This document shows, in pieces, positions 33,311 to 44,880 of a stretch of 64,000 nucleotides of DNA. This stretch comes from Desmodus rotundus (Eukaryota > Chordata > Mammalia > Chiroptera > Phyllostomidae): NCBI RefSeq assembly GCF_022682495.2, contig NC_071390.1, positions 171,393,220-171,457,219 on the forward strand. The letters run 5' to 3'. The number at the start of each line of letters is the position of its first letter. The stretch's first letter is position 1. The position numbers were made by a program, and so were the translations under genes. The notes below the pieces were generated by a model. That model did not search any database, had not been told where the DNA came from, and was given only the letters and a program-made list of their open reading frames with translations.

Positions 33311-35125
33311 TCATTGGATTTTTCATATCAGGCTAGCCCACCCCTGACCTCTGCGTTAAGTGTTTGGGAGACTTAGGAGCAAGATTCAGTCTTTCCAGAG
33401 AAGGAAGGACTTTGGGACGGCCATGAAATATAGGACAGACCTATACTTAGTCCATGAAGCTCAGTGGAAAACACAGGAATGAGATATCCACATAATTTTT
33501 GGTCTGTGCTAGCACTTCAAGAGCAGGTAACGCAGTGGAAAGAGAAGGTAAGTCAAGGAAGCAGTCACCCTTCGGTGCAAGGTTACCCAGGACTTGACCT
33601 AAACTCATTAGACATAGTGACTGAAGTAACCTGGGCAGTCTTATATGTCTTCAGCTGAAGACTCCATTCCTGGATGGTGTTTCACCTGCCGGTGATAGAA
33701 TCGGAGGTTACACCTGCCAGGAGGAGAAAGAGTTTTGGTGTCTCCTCTCCGAGTGAGGCCAGGAAAGTGCCCCAAGAAGGTAACGTTGCCCTAAATATCT
33801 CACCCGTCTTTGTTACCGATTTTAGAGATGTTCTCCTGATATAACCTAGACTCAAGTTACTTTATATGCTAATAATTTTACATTTACTGTATTAGTAACA
33901 AAGTTATCCTTTATTTGGTTTATTTAATGATATGTGATATGCATGTGACTGGTGGCCTCAAAAAGGACATGTAAGCAGAGTTTAGAGAAGGGGTAAATCA
34001 AGTTTATCACATGCCTCCAAGTGAGACCACAAGCCATTTAATGAGATGTCAGTCTGTAAAATCATTATTATCACTACCGTATAAATGAGAATCGTAAGTT
34101 TTCTGCAAGTGTGAGAAAATCCTCCAAAGTCACACATTTAGCAATCATTAGATCAAATATTTTAAAAGCAGTGTTTTTAATACTTGAGTGATATGCTTGG
34201 CACCTTTTTAAACAAAAATGAAAATCCAGACTCTTCACAGGCCACCCTCCCCATGCGCCTGTTGCTGTCTTTTAAGTGATTTATTTGGGGGCCAAAGAAA
34301 TGATAAATATAAAAGTACATTTTGGCACTAAAATCTTGAGACCTTATTCTGCTTGATATTTTCAATAAAATGACACTGAATATTCTTATATTGTTTTAAA
34401 TATTATCTTGAAAATAAAAAGACTTTTTAAAAATCTTGTTGAAACAGATTAACATGACTTTAAAATCCTGTTAGGGTCTAGAAGCCATATTCCAGTTTTC
34501 CTAAGGAGCAGCTATTTTGATTAGAGTTGGAGTTTCGCCCACCGTAGGGCTTAATGATTCTGAGGTCCATCTCCAAGCACAAAATTAGGTGGGTCTAAAC
34601 CACTTAATTTGTTCTTACTCCAACTTCAGAACATTCCCCCTGGTTCTGGTAATTTTCTTCCACCTTACAAAAAGCCAGGCCATGGAAATTCAATCAATAC
34701 AATAAGGTGAAATTTTACATTTGAAAACTTCACCGTGGAATGTTTAAAGTTCTCAGTGTGGGGCTTCTGAGTTTAGTTTCTTTAGTGGGAGTTAAGAAGT
34801 ATTTGCTCCTTATAGTTACTTTGACACTAACACTTTGCATGTCCTTCTCCAACTGACATATTTAGCAGGGAAGGCATCTTTTCCTTGAGTCCAGAGTTGA
34901 AGGGATCACCATAAATATGACCAAACAACTACTGGTTACCATAGACCTGATAATGTAAGTCCAAAACTGACATGTTTCTCATCACCGGCGGGGGAGGACT
35001 ACTCAGAAGTTCAAAGCATACACTTGCAAGGAATGCGGTGTGCAGACTGCTTAAAAATAATAATAATAGCCACCAGGAGAGGAAAGGCATTGCAGAGCCT
35101 TGAATTCCCAAGAACTGGGAGAAAG
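33311..35125. other. Unique sequence, nothing recognised
   Basis: No repeat or coding signal that I can support. Confidence 0.5.
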
Positions 35126-35129
35126 GGCA

Positions 35130-35345
35130 CATAACCTGCATTTGCTGAGCACTTATCATTATGCTGTGTAATTTTATATTGTACTTAATCCTTAGAACAA
35201 TCCTGTGGAATGGGAGTTATCCCCATTTTACAGATGAGGAAACTGAGGCTCAAGGAATTCCACACATAGTCAGTGATGAGGCTGGGTACATAACCCAGGT
35301 GTCACTGGCACCAAAGCCCATGCTCTTTCCCCATTTCCACTCTCC
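35130..35345 (+). mobile_element. MIR SINE, sense
   Basis: Very clear core: CCCCATTTTACAGATGAGGAAACTGAGGCTCAAGGAATT. It is preceded by TTTGCTGAGCACTTATCATTATG and followed by ACCCAGGTGTCACTGGCACCAAAGCCCATGCTC. Confidence 0.95.
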
Positions 35346-36185
35346 CGAGGGGAAGGCATATTAATGGAGGGGGTGCATTTGGGGTCCATACTAATTCTGA
35401 GCACAGGCTTTTTCTTTTTCCTCTGAATTGCTCTGAAATCATCACCAACCAACCCTTGGTTTCTTCTGTCTCAGTGTCCTTTTTGGTAGAAAGAAGATGG
35501 TATTATAGTTCCATTCTGCAGCTCATGGGCCTGGATTCAAAGTGTGAAGGGAAAACAGTCGTGAAGTATCCTCAAAGAGAAGATGTATCATGGAGTTAAA
35601 TGTTTAATTATTCGAGGGACCCAATTACATTCAGTATTAAATGTGTAAGAAAATGGAAATAAAACAAATACAGCTTTATCCAGTAAAAAGGTCTTGGTGC
35701 AATGCCAAATTTAATTCCAGCTCTTCCCCCACTAGTGTGAGTGCTCTCTGTTCTTTTACTGCATGTGACAACAAAGGGACGTACGTATGCTCTCTTCCTC
35801 TCTCTGTAACCTTGTATCTGAGATAGCACTACAGTCCCTGCCAGGTGGTAACACTTTTCCTTCTATGTTGGGCACTATGGGAAGAAGAGAGTAATGCAGT
35901 ACCGTCTTCAGAATGACATGGGGCCATTGATACAGAGCAAGACCCATCAAGTAATTCTCTCCCTTTGCTGGCTACTTGGTCACAATCTCCGAGCCCTCTC
36001 TGATGATGCCTTAGCGCATTCTCTATTAACTAATACAAGGAGAACGTGAGTGATGATGGCAAGTGAAAGAAGCAGAGCACAGAGTGACACCTTGTCTCCA
36101 AGTCATGCTTTTCCCCTCCGACACCCTACTATCTCAGCAGGTGCCAAGTCTGGAAAGCTGAAAGGAACTGCCTATGAGTAATAAC
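35346..36185. other. Unique sequence, nothing recognised
   Basis: No repeat or coding signal that I can support. Confidence 0.5.
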
Positions 36186-36189
36186 AGTG

Positions 36190-36375
36190 ATGGTAATTAT
36201 AACAGCTGTCACAAGCTGAGACAGGCACAGTACTAAGTCTTTATATGTCCAACTTGAGATTTTTAGTACTTACTAAGTCCTCATTTCTACCCCCCCCTTT
36301 TTTTTAAATAAGGAAAGTTTAGCATAATTCGGTCACAGGCTCAGTGTTCAAATTGCTTGGGAGGGAGAACACCAG
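36190..36375 (+). mobile_element. MIR SINE, sense, diverged
   Basis: GAGACAGGCACAGTACTAAGTCTTTATATG at the left, AATAAGGAAAGTTTAG in the core position, then ATTCGGTCACAGGC. Interrupted by a C/T homopolymer run at 36290-36305. Confidence 0.55.
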
Positions 36376-37090
36376 GAATGTAGATCTTCATTACTTAAAA
36401 GTTCACGCTGTAAATCTCCAAATAATATTGCCCACAGAGGTACTGACCCAGCAGTCTAGTTTTGCCCTATTTTTATGATTGGAAGTCATTATTCTTAAAT
36501 CTACTACTGACTGTCATTTGTCTGTGTGTGTATGTGTACATTGGTATTTTATCCTTTTGTGTAAGATAACCAATCAATACAGCACTTCTTCAGCATCGCT
36601 ATAATTTTCCACTGGTGGGAACTGAGGGTGCATCTAACTGCCCACCCTTTCCCCCTGGAGCAGAGGCAAGCCTGGAATACAGGTTTCTTTGAAGCCAAAT
36701 CTGTTACACATCCGCAGTTTCTCGTTGTCTCATGACAGACTCGTTAGCTAACCATACAGTGACTACTTAATTCCTACCATGTCGGGTAGCTTTTGAGATT
36801 TGCATGAGGTTTGCTCAACTCAAAGTCGCCATGTTTGGTAAGCAAAATATGCCACTTCAGATTATTCATTAGAATGGCCTCTAAAGATTTTTGGTTTCTC
36901 ACCTGACTGTTGAGCCTGTATCCTTAAGCCCCTGACTCATGTTTTCACCCTTTTACTTGAGCAGCAAGCAGGATTATTGATGAATGAACTGACTGAAGAA
37001 TCTGAGCTCACTGACTACGCCGTGCTCTGCCTCAGGCCAAACCACCTTCTGAACACTGCGCCTAAAAAAGCAGCTGGGACTCTACTGTTG
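36376..37090. other. Unique sequence, nothing recognised
   Basis: Short TGTG tract at about 36520-36540. No gene or repeat family recognised. Confidence 0.5.
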
Positions 37091-37094
37091 TGCA

Positions 37095-37265
37095 GAAACA
37101 TTTTTGACTGAGAATCAAGAGACCTGGATTCTGTTATTGCCTTGGCCGTGAAACAGCAAAGTGACCTTGGCAAGTCACTTGATGTCTCTAAACCTCAGTT
37201 GCCTTGTCGGCAGAGTGAACGTTTTGAAACAGATGATCTTTACACACTCTTCTAGTTCTGAGGGT
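37095..37265 (-). mobile_element. MIR-family (MIR3/MIRb-like) SINE, antisense
   Basis: ATCAAGAGACCTGGATTCTG, AAGTGACCTTGGCAAGTCACTTGATGTCTCTAAACCTCAGTTGCC and GATGATCTTTACACACTCTTCTAGTTCTGAGGGTCTAT follow a MIR3-like antisense consensus. Confidence 0.8.
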
Positions 37266-38035
37266 CTATAAACACTCTTCTTTTGGCCTCCTCCCAGAAT
37301 AGGGTTGCTGCTGCCATTCCAACATTGTTACTAGAGGGGAAAGAAGGAAATAACAGGAAGTAATTCCACTGCGTGGCTGCCTCTGAGCTCTGAATGAAAT
37401 CACAGTGAGTTGTTCACAAAGGAAGTGCCTTTCCAGTATTTGGTTTCTTGAAGGAGTCAGTTCAAGACTTAACATAATATAGGTCCTTTCCTCTACTTAT
37501 TCAGGACAATCTTGGTTTCCAAGATTCCTCCTGTAATTCTTAGGCCTTCCTCCCCCTTTCTTCCCCTCCTTAATGACTCTGCTCTCTCGGTGACACTATC
37601 GCTGCATCCCCACTCTCTCACTGTGTCTTTCCACTTTATCACCCTCACCCATACCCTCTGGATGAAGCCGTTATCAGGCTCACTGGCACTTCCACAAAGT
37701 CTGTCAAGCAAATTCCCGGTGCTTGCGGGGTCCGTGTGTCATCCGAGCTCCAGATAAGCTGCCTGGCTGGTGCAGTCTCCCACCTGGGACACCCGTAATG
37801 GCTTTTTCTAACTTCCCATGAAAAGCCTTGTCTGTAATGGCAGTATCTCAGTGACTGGGGAAATGATTTATTCAGGGAGAAGTGAAGATTAGACAAACTC
37901 CTTGTCATTTCACAGAATGAGCCCTGGGAGAAAGCAAATAGGAAAACGGAGCGTTAAGTATGTTATTCTTAAAGGACAGAATCCACACCTACCTACTACT
38001 GATCTACCTACCTACTGCATTTCCCCTCCCCTCAC
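37266..38035. other. Unique sequence, nothing recognised
   Basis: Overlapping frames of 72-87 codons on both strands (37493-37908) lack recognisable domains. Confidence 0.5.
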
Positions 38036-38039
38036 TTCC

Positions 38040-38150
38040 TTTCATAGACATCTGTTGCACACCTACTATGTGTCACAGTGGGTTTTGACCTAAGGACACA
38101 GAAAGAAGCAAGTCAGATGACATCCCTGCCCTTACAGGGTTAACAGTTTA
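38040..38150 (-). mobile_element. L2 fragment, antisense
   Basis: TTGCACACCTACTATGTGTCACAG...AAGGACACAGAAAG...CCCTGCCCTTACAGGGTTAACAGTTTAG matches the antisense L2 3' end. Confidence 0.65.
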
Positions 38151-38154
38151 GTGT

Positions 38155-38325
38155 ACCTCCATTATAGCACTGATTGCATTCTGTTATAAATAAATAGTTT
38201 TATATTTGTTTCCCCAGTAGAATGTGAGGTTTTAGAAAAGAGAGGCCCTGTCGAAATCAAGTTTGATCTCAGTGATTGCAAACAATCTCTGGTATATAGC
38301 AATGCTTAATAAATATTTATAATTC
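38155..38325 (+). mobile_element. L2 3' end, sense
   Basis: AGTAGAATGTGAGGTTTTAGAAAAGAGAGGCCCTGTC, then ATCTCTGGTATATAGCAATGCTTAATAAATATTTATAA is a diverged sense L2 terminus. It directly follows an antisense L2, so two independent copies meet here. Confidence 0.7.
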
Positions 38326-39915
38326 TATAAAACATTGATCTGTATACATATATACAGATACATACACAGCTCCGATGATGTTCTACTCTCACTTGTAACA
38401 ATCCACTCTCCCTGACTTTCCTTATGTTCCCTAAGCAGGTCACGTTCTTATTAACCAAAGACCTTCGGATATGCTGAATCCAAACACTTGGACAGGCTTC
38501 TTTGGATCTGCCTGAAACACGTTTGCAAAGGAGCAAAGCGTAGTGAGCTGTTCCTTGTAACTCCTCTCTCAGCTCAAATGGCCTTCAGCTACCACCTGCT
38601 CTGTGGTTTCTCAGCCTCCCTGAGTAGTTCTCTATCTCATTGCTCCGACACATTTCCTTCAGAACCCTTGTCATCATACAAAACAACGTACCTGTCTCTA
38701 CCTTGGCAAGCCACAACCTTTCTGGATTTTTAACCTACGTATAAACCTAGAAAATTAGACTCGAAAATTCCTTCAGCTCCTAGACCTCTGAAATCATCCT
38801 CTTGTTGAAGAATCCATAAAGAAAAGAGCAGAATTATGGTCAATTTTTAACTTTTCGAAGTCAATAACATATCTTATATACAGCTTAAGTGAAAGTCAGT
38901 GATAGTTGCAGATTAGAGATGAATTAGCCACTTTCCTCAGAGGGGAAGTTCTCAATTTATTATTTATTTATTGTTATATTTTTAAAATATTGCTTCATTT
39001 ATTAAGTTTTTTCTAATGATTTTCATAAGAACATATCACCCATACTTCCATTTCCATAGTTATTTTTTCTTGTTGCTCTTGAAGTTTTTGATTTTCTTTT
39101 TCTCTCTTTTGTTTTACAATTGTTTTTCTTTTTTCTTTATTACTTGTGGACATAATACATAAAGGAAAGAGGGAATATCCCTCACATCGCAAACAATAAT
39201 AAAATATTCTGAATACACAGATGTAAGAATAGTGTCTGGCTAGGAATACCATGAAGGTGAGCAGAGGGAGGCAGGAACTTATGGCAATATTTCAACAGTT
39301 GTTTCTAAAACCAGTCTCAGCAGAGGCCTTTGTTTTAAGTCAAATTTAGGAGGCAGGAGTTTGCCAGCTGTATGGAGAAAAATATGGTGAAAACCATAGT
39401 TTAAATATTCAAATGAATGTTCAGCTCTATATCTTTTTGAGTGCCTGCTGTGAGAATACAAATATCACTCTTCCCTCTACTCCTTTATAGGAAAGGAACT
39501 TATTAATCATGCAATTAAATATATGGTTGAAAATGATGGAACTTAACAGAAGTGAATATAACAGTGTATCTAACAATGTCTGAGCTCAAGGAGGTTTTGT
39601 TAAGGAAACTTAAGGGTTCAATCAGGCTCCAAATTGCTTTACTTACACAATTTTCTTTTCATCTCCTCGGCAACAATAAGAATTTACCATATTTCACTTC
39701 AGATACCTGGCATTAATGTGCTTTATCTACTGTCGTCTTCTCTGCTTCAGTATTTCTAAGAGGATCTAATTAATCCAAATAGCTTGGTAAATGCTCTGAA
39801 AAGCACTTATACAAAAATCTGTCTTAGGCCAAGTCATAGACTGGCCCTCGTTGTTGGGAAAACTCCTCGTCTAAATCAGCTGTGGGCTAGCTTTGGTTCC
39901 CCCGATAGGGAAAGT
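38326..39915. other. Unique sequence with possible L2 piece
   Basis: TCTCAGCTCAAATGGCCTTCAGC at about 38568 suggests a short sense L2 piece, too weak to bound. The T-rich tract at 39050-39140 gives a lysine- and glutamine-rich antisense frame by composition only. Confidence 0.45.
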
Positions 39916-39919
39916 AACC

Positions 39920-40130
39920 TCTTATGTGTGAAGAACCTTCATGTGGAGGTCTAGGGGTAGACAGTTCTCCAGCGAAGGCATCATGGGTGTCTGAAATGGG
40001 TCTGGAAGACTACATAGAGGAAGTGGTTCTTGAGCTAAGTTCCAAAGGGTAAAAGAGAAGTGGTGTGCACACAGGTCTAAAGAGGGGCAGAGAAGCAACG
40101 TGAGCAAAAGCCTAGAAGTGTAAGACCACA
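39920..40130 (-). mobile_element. L2 fragment, antisense
   Basis: AGTGGTTCTTGAGCTAAGTTCCAAAGGGTAAAAGAG, then GGGGCAGAGAAGCAACGTGAGCAAAAGCC, is antisense L2 ('CATTTGAGCAGAGACCTGAAGGA...GAGGGAACAGCAAGTGCAAAGGCC'). Confidence 0.6.
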
Positions 40131-40139
40131 CCAAGAAGA

Positions 40140-40250
40140 GGAAAATTAAATGAGATAACATAAAATTGCATATCATTGACAAGCACATAGCATAGTACCT
40201 GATATATACTAACTTGTCAAATATTCATTGATTCACTGATTTATTTGTCT
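40140..40250 (-). mobile_element. MIR fragment, antisense
   Basis: ATTAAATGAGATAACATAAAATTG and AAGCACATAGCATAGTACCTGATATATAC match the antisense MIR 5' half. Confidence 0.6.
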
Positions 40251-41334
40251 GGATAAAACTAAGACAAGAGCATGACCAGGCACCTATCCCTGAACTGCAT
40301 ACTAGTGATAATAGTATTATTTACCTACAGAAGGCTGGGAAGAAACTATAGTTTGCGCTATATGTAAAGAGCGCATATAGCACTATGTATGCTATATGTA
40401 TAATTTGCCTACTGCTAAAGAAAGACTATTACAAACAGTTTGCCTTAAAGTGTGAGAAGCAGCTAACATTGTAGTCATCCAAGTGTATTTGCATTTTGTA
40501 ACATTGAAATGAAGAGTGTGACATTCTAGGGGACTGTCTTCAGAACTTTTCACTCTCTAGGCTGAGTCCAGACTCAGGAGGGACATTCCCCTGGCTCCTT
40601 CCCTGGAATAGGTGGATAGGGTGGCAGTTATGTATCTGGAGATAAAATTCCTTTAGAGTCGTGAACATAAAATTCTTGTTTGAGAAATGGAACAAAAAAG
40701 TGAAAGAATGATGGGTCCTTATCTATTTCTTATCTGTTACCCATTTATCAGAGCTCAACAATAGGACAGCAGCAGCTGGATTATGAGGAGTGGGATCTGA
40801 TGCCCCATCTCTGTGCACAGTGGTTTCAGCATCAAGCTGCCAGATAAAGGACAAAGTGTACAATTCAATTGCAAGTTCAAGTAAATAATGACTAAGGTTT
40901 TTTTGAATAACTATGTTTCATGCAATATTTTGGGCATATGTATACTAAAATGTAATTTTTTATTTATTCTAAATTTCAAATTGAACTTACTGGATATTAT
41001 CTAATCACGTTTGCTAAACCTGGCATCCCATTCCAAGATTAATCTTGACGACTGAACAAATGATCCAAGTCAACCCAGACAAGCATGGATTCTCTGTCCT
41101 TTAAAAGAGAACATTCATAATTTAAGCTTCCACTAGTGTAAAGCACACCTGATATCATTTTGTTTGGTGATGCATTAATTATTTCTCTGGCTATCACAAA
41201 GGAGAGAAACCCAAATGGGCAAGTAAATAATAAATCCATCTGCAATCTCTGTCTCTCTCTTTCCCCCTCCCCAGTCCCCAGCTGACAATTCTTAAAGAAA
41301 AAGAAAGTGAATGAAGAACATGAAGAATAAAATT
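40251..41334. other. Unique sequence
   Basis: Only an imperfect inverted/direct repeat is notable: GCTATATG (40357-40364), CATATAGC (40374-40381), GCTATATG (40391-40398). Confidence 0.5.
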
Positions 41335-41400
41335 ATCTATCTATTTATTTACCTATCTACCTATATCTATATCTATGCCTATATCTATATCTATATATTT
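41335..41400 (+). repeat. (TATC)n microsatellite
   Basis: CTATCTATTTATTTACCTATCTACC followed by TATATC units. Confidence 0.9.
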
Positions 41401-41624
41401 GAGAAACTTAATAACATGGGTAAGACTTGAGATTGTCTAGTTTCCCTTTAATGATGGACTTTTGGAGATAATCTAATTATGACAGTAAGAGTAGATGCAG
41501 TAATACTAAAATCATTTCCCTTGTACAGTATTCCTGAAATATTATTACAAAATGATTAGGTTTTTTGAACAACAAAAGAAATTACCCTGAAATAATTTTC
41601 CACTTGACATGATGGATCATGTGT

Positions 41625-42320
41625 GTGTTTGTGTGTGTTATGTGCCACTGAGTTGGCTCTGACCCTGTGAGTGACTGATGTCCACAACGTCCTGTCTTCA
41701 ACGTCTCTGCTCAGCTCCTGGACTCATGCTAATGGCTTCTTTTATGGAGCCAGCCCATCTCATATCTGGTCTTCCTTTCCTGCTGCCTATTTTTTCCACC
41801 ATTAATGCCTTTTACCTCCAGTGATGTTTGAGGCTATTTGCTCTAGGACTCACTTTGTCTTTCTGGTCATCCAGGGTGTCCATACAGCTCTATTCCAACA
41901 CCTTATTTCAAATCAATAGATATTTTTTTCCTATCGACCTTCCTCTCTGTCCAGCTTTTGCATCCAGACATAGTAATTGGGAATACAGGGGTCTGGATGA
42001 TCTTAGCCTTGGTCTCTACTGACACATCTTTACTCTAGATCTTTCCTAATTTTTTTTTTAAATTTCTGTTCATCTGAGCCTTCTCTTGATTTCTTGACAG
42101 CAGTCTCTCTCTGAATTGATGACTGAACCAGAGCAGGCAAAATCTTCAACAACTTCAATGCCTTCATTGTCTATGTTAAAGCTGTGTATTTCTTTTGTAG
42201 TCATGATTTTTGTCTTCTTCAAGTTCAAATGCAGTCCTTCTTTGGCACTTGCTTCTTTCACTTTCATCAGAAGTTGTTTCAAATCAATAATAATAATATA
42301 ATAATAATAAATCATATACT
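41625..42320 (-). mobile_element. RTE-type LINE 3' fragment, antisense
   Basis: On the - strand, 42315-42070 encodes a decayed C-terminal reverse transcriptase segment with LLMKVKEAS, GLHLNLKKTKIM and the later GSVIN...EIKRRL pattern. This is the arrangement seen in RTE-clade (BovB-like) enzymes. Towards 41660 a frame with GRPDMRWAGSIKEA follows, which is the RTE C-terminal end. The element finishes in a CA-rich tail on the - strand (complement of GTGTGTGTTTGTGTGTG near 41621). Several stops and shifts show it is dead. A second copy of the same 3' end lies at 60611-60925. Confidence 0.75.
42282..42312 (+). repeat. (AAT)n microsatellite
   Basis: AATAATAATAATATAATAATAATAAAT at the edge of the RTE fragment. 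Confidence 0.9.
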
Positions 42321-43055
42321 GGCAAAAATATGTATATTTGCCCAGCAGGCAACAACCATTCCAATCAAATTAATTTACCTACTTAACTGATGAATGTACA
42401 AAAAGTGTCCATTACTTAAGTGGTTTTAGGGAATCTGGGTTATTCAAGGGAAAGTGTTAGGTGATGAACAGTGAGGTAGCAGCATAAACAAAATGGTATT
42501 CATGTTAAATGTACTGCAGAAAAACACAGGTGCTAAAGACATTGTTTAATAACTTGTGAGATATTGAAAGAAGCTACACTAAGTCTCACTTAGGCAGGGG
42601 TTGATCTGTTTGGCTTCCAGTCAGAGCTGATAGCCTTGATGTCTTCCATAGAGTCACCACCGGCTCTCATAGATGTGATTGTCGTCTCTCTGGGCACGAG
42701 ACACAGGTGTACTGTCTAACTCCTGAGAAGCAAAACCCATTCACTGCCATTCCGTGGTATGTCTCCTTTTCTTTAAACGTGAGGAAACAGTCTTCGATCT
42801 TAAAGGATACCTTCAACATAGCAATTCAGATCGAACCTGCATGGAGTTTTGCCTGCTACATAAAGCATTCAGAACCAGTTAAGAGATTTGACTCATTTCC
42901 CAAGGTGATACCGAACAGTGACCATGGAAAATTTTAGTTATTTCAGATTTCAGGTATCATTTGGAGAAGGAAATAGAACTCCTTAGTCAAATAGGCATTT
43001 TTAATCACTCCCAATTACCCACTGATCAAAATTAAAAGACCTCTTTCCTTTTTTT
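42321..43055. other. Unique sequence, nothing recognised
   Basis: No repeat or coding signal that I can support. Confidence 0.5.
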
Positions 43056-43059
43056 TATT

Positions 43060-43132
43060 GTTTTCTACACATTTTGAACAATAGATTTAAGTGTATATTT
43101 CTTTTAGTGTTTTCTACACATTTTCAACAATA
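43060..43132 (+). repeat. Direct repeat, 24 bp, spacing 49
   Basis: GTTTTCTACACATTTTGAAC at 43060-43079 and GTTTTCTACACATTTTCAAC at 43109-43128, each followed by AATA. One mismatch in 24 bp. Confidence 0.95.
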
Positions 43133-43137
43133 CATCT

Positions 43138-43260
43138 TTGTATACATATATGTATTTATATATATATACATTCATGTATATATATTCATGCATATATATA
43201 CACATTTATGTGTCTATATAGATACATATTTGTATATTTATATCTACATATAAAATATAA
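43138..43260 (+). repeat. (TATATG)/(TA)n microsatellite
   Basis: Alternating pyrimidine-purine AT-rich tract with TATATATACATTC units. Confidence 0.9.
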
Positions 43261-43439
43261 GGATAGAAGAAGTCACATTTCACTACTTGTATCAGTGTTC
43301 CTACATCTTTATTGTATATAAATACATAGTAACCAATATTGAGAAGCAACAAAAGTCCACCACCAAGCCAAGCCAGAATGGTGTTATTTTTTTAATGTCT
43401 GTCTGCTATGGACATGGAAAACACTGTTGGAAAATTGCA

Positions 43440-43548
43440 AGATATGTATATATATGTATATGTATATATACATATATATGTACATATACATATATGTATG
43501 TATATATAGTATATGTGTGTATATGTATGTGTATATATATATATCTCC
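43440..43548 (+). repeat. (TATATG)n microsatellite, self-complementary
   Basis: GTATATATATGTATATGTAT and its complements alternate over about 105 bp, so the tract can fold on itself. The long frames across both strands here are artefacts. Confidence 0.95.
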
Positions 43549-44015
43549 ACATGACACATAGTTTCCTAAAGTAATAATCATGCCATAAGAAATGGCTTTG
43601 TCAACGTGCATTACACTATGAATTAATTTTTGACAGAGATAAACCAACTCAAGAAGTTCCAAAGTACAGGCGTTATAAAGGGAGGGGGCTTTGGAGAAAG
43701 CATCGAGACTACACAAGTACTAAAAATACCGAGGTTAACTGAATAAACATTATGAAAACAAAATTTAGCCAAGGGAATAGAAGGGAAGTAGCAAAAATAC
43801 TTCAAAGAATGCCTTACTTTCATGAAAAACAATGATATGATTAGCATCAGTTTTCTACCCTAGAGGTACTTTTTTTTTCCAGCATTCTTTTGTACATTAT
43901 TCATATTCTAAACAGAAAGAGCTCAGCTGGCTTCAAGCTGATTGGTAGTTGTGTGGCAACCATGTTGTTTTGATGCTGCTTTTATGTTCATTTCAATAAA
44001 GTTGCCTAAATGGAA
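43549..44015. other. Unique sequence, nothing recognised
   Basis: No repeat or coding signal that I can support. Confidence 0.5.
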
Positions 44016-44019
44016 CATG

Positions 44020-44880
44020 AATAGGCAACGCACAAAAGGAACACAAATAAAAAATACAGACATGAACAACTGTTATCCTTACTAAAACTCACGATGGGAA
44101 TTAAAACAATGGAATACTAATTTTTACTCACCAAATTAAGATTTTAAAAATAAAAATGCTGAAGATTACTGAATGTGTGCTATGATAGGCAGCTTACTGA
44201 GCTATCTGTGGAAATAAAAGTAAGTTCACATTTTCTGGAAAACAAATTGGCATATGTATGTAGAATATTTAAAAAATGGTTAAACTCTGTTATCCAGTAT
44301 TTTCATCTTTAGGGATGTACCTGAGCACACTAATCAAAAAACCAAAATGTATGCTTAAGGTTGTTCCTGTAATTAGTTATAAAATATAATGAAATCAGTT
44401 ATTAGAAAATATAATAAAAACAAACAGAGTGCACATCAGTAGGGGAAGGTTAGATACATTTTGTAATGAATACAGTGGCACATTGTGTAGTTTCTCAAAA
44501 AAAAAAATTACAGCCAATAAGGCATGCATACAAAATAAAGTTAAAAAAAGAGCAGAATCTGCAGTTTCATATTCAGTGCTGCTCCAGTGCCGAGACACAT
44601 GGGCATGCATACACGAGTGTTTGTGTTTATGTGCCTGTGCGTCTGTGTTTCTCACACTCACAGTTAGAGCAGCGAGAAAACGCTGGGGGAGACGGTGCTA
44701 AGTGGGAACAATGTGTCTGTGCTTCGGGAGCAGTGTGCGCGTTTAATGACACTTTGTTTTCCAAAATTTTCGGTGTTGAGTATGTAGCAATTCATGAGAA
44801 AACATATTTAAATGGGTCTGAGATTGATGTTACAGTTTTATGTGAAAAAAAAAATCTATGAGCCAAACTAACAGAAAATC
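44020..44880 (+). mobile_element. Old L1 3' region, sense
   Basis: AT-rich order typical of old L1 3' UTRs: GGAAAACAAATTGGCATATG, CATCTTTAGGGATGTACC, then CACATCAGTAGGGGAAGGTTAGATACATTTTGTAATGAATACAGTGGCAC ('...GACTGGTTAAATAAATTATGGTACATCC...'), and later TGTATGAAAACATATTT-like sequence. The 131-codon frame at 44466-44861 crosses it and has no domain. Confidence 0.6.

Noticed and set aside
39060..39140. Lys/Gln-rich antisense frame resembling a coiled coil
   Set aside because: Arises from a T-rich tract; composition only.
41335..41400. Possible regulatory repeat upstream of a gene
   Set aside because: A plain (TATC)n run; no promoter or exon nearby.
43138..43548. CRISPR-like or satellite array
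   Set aside because: Units are 2-6 bp and degenerate, with no spacers; simple microsatellite in a mammalian sequence.
43091..43716. Tyr/Ile/Cys-rich frames on both strands
   Set aside because: Translations of TATATG microsatellites.
44466..44861. 131-codon frame with a Cys/Val-rich stretch
   Set aside because: Crosses an old L1 3' region and a CA/TG-rich tract; low-complexity translation.
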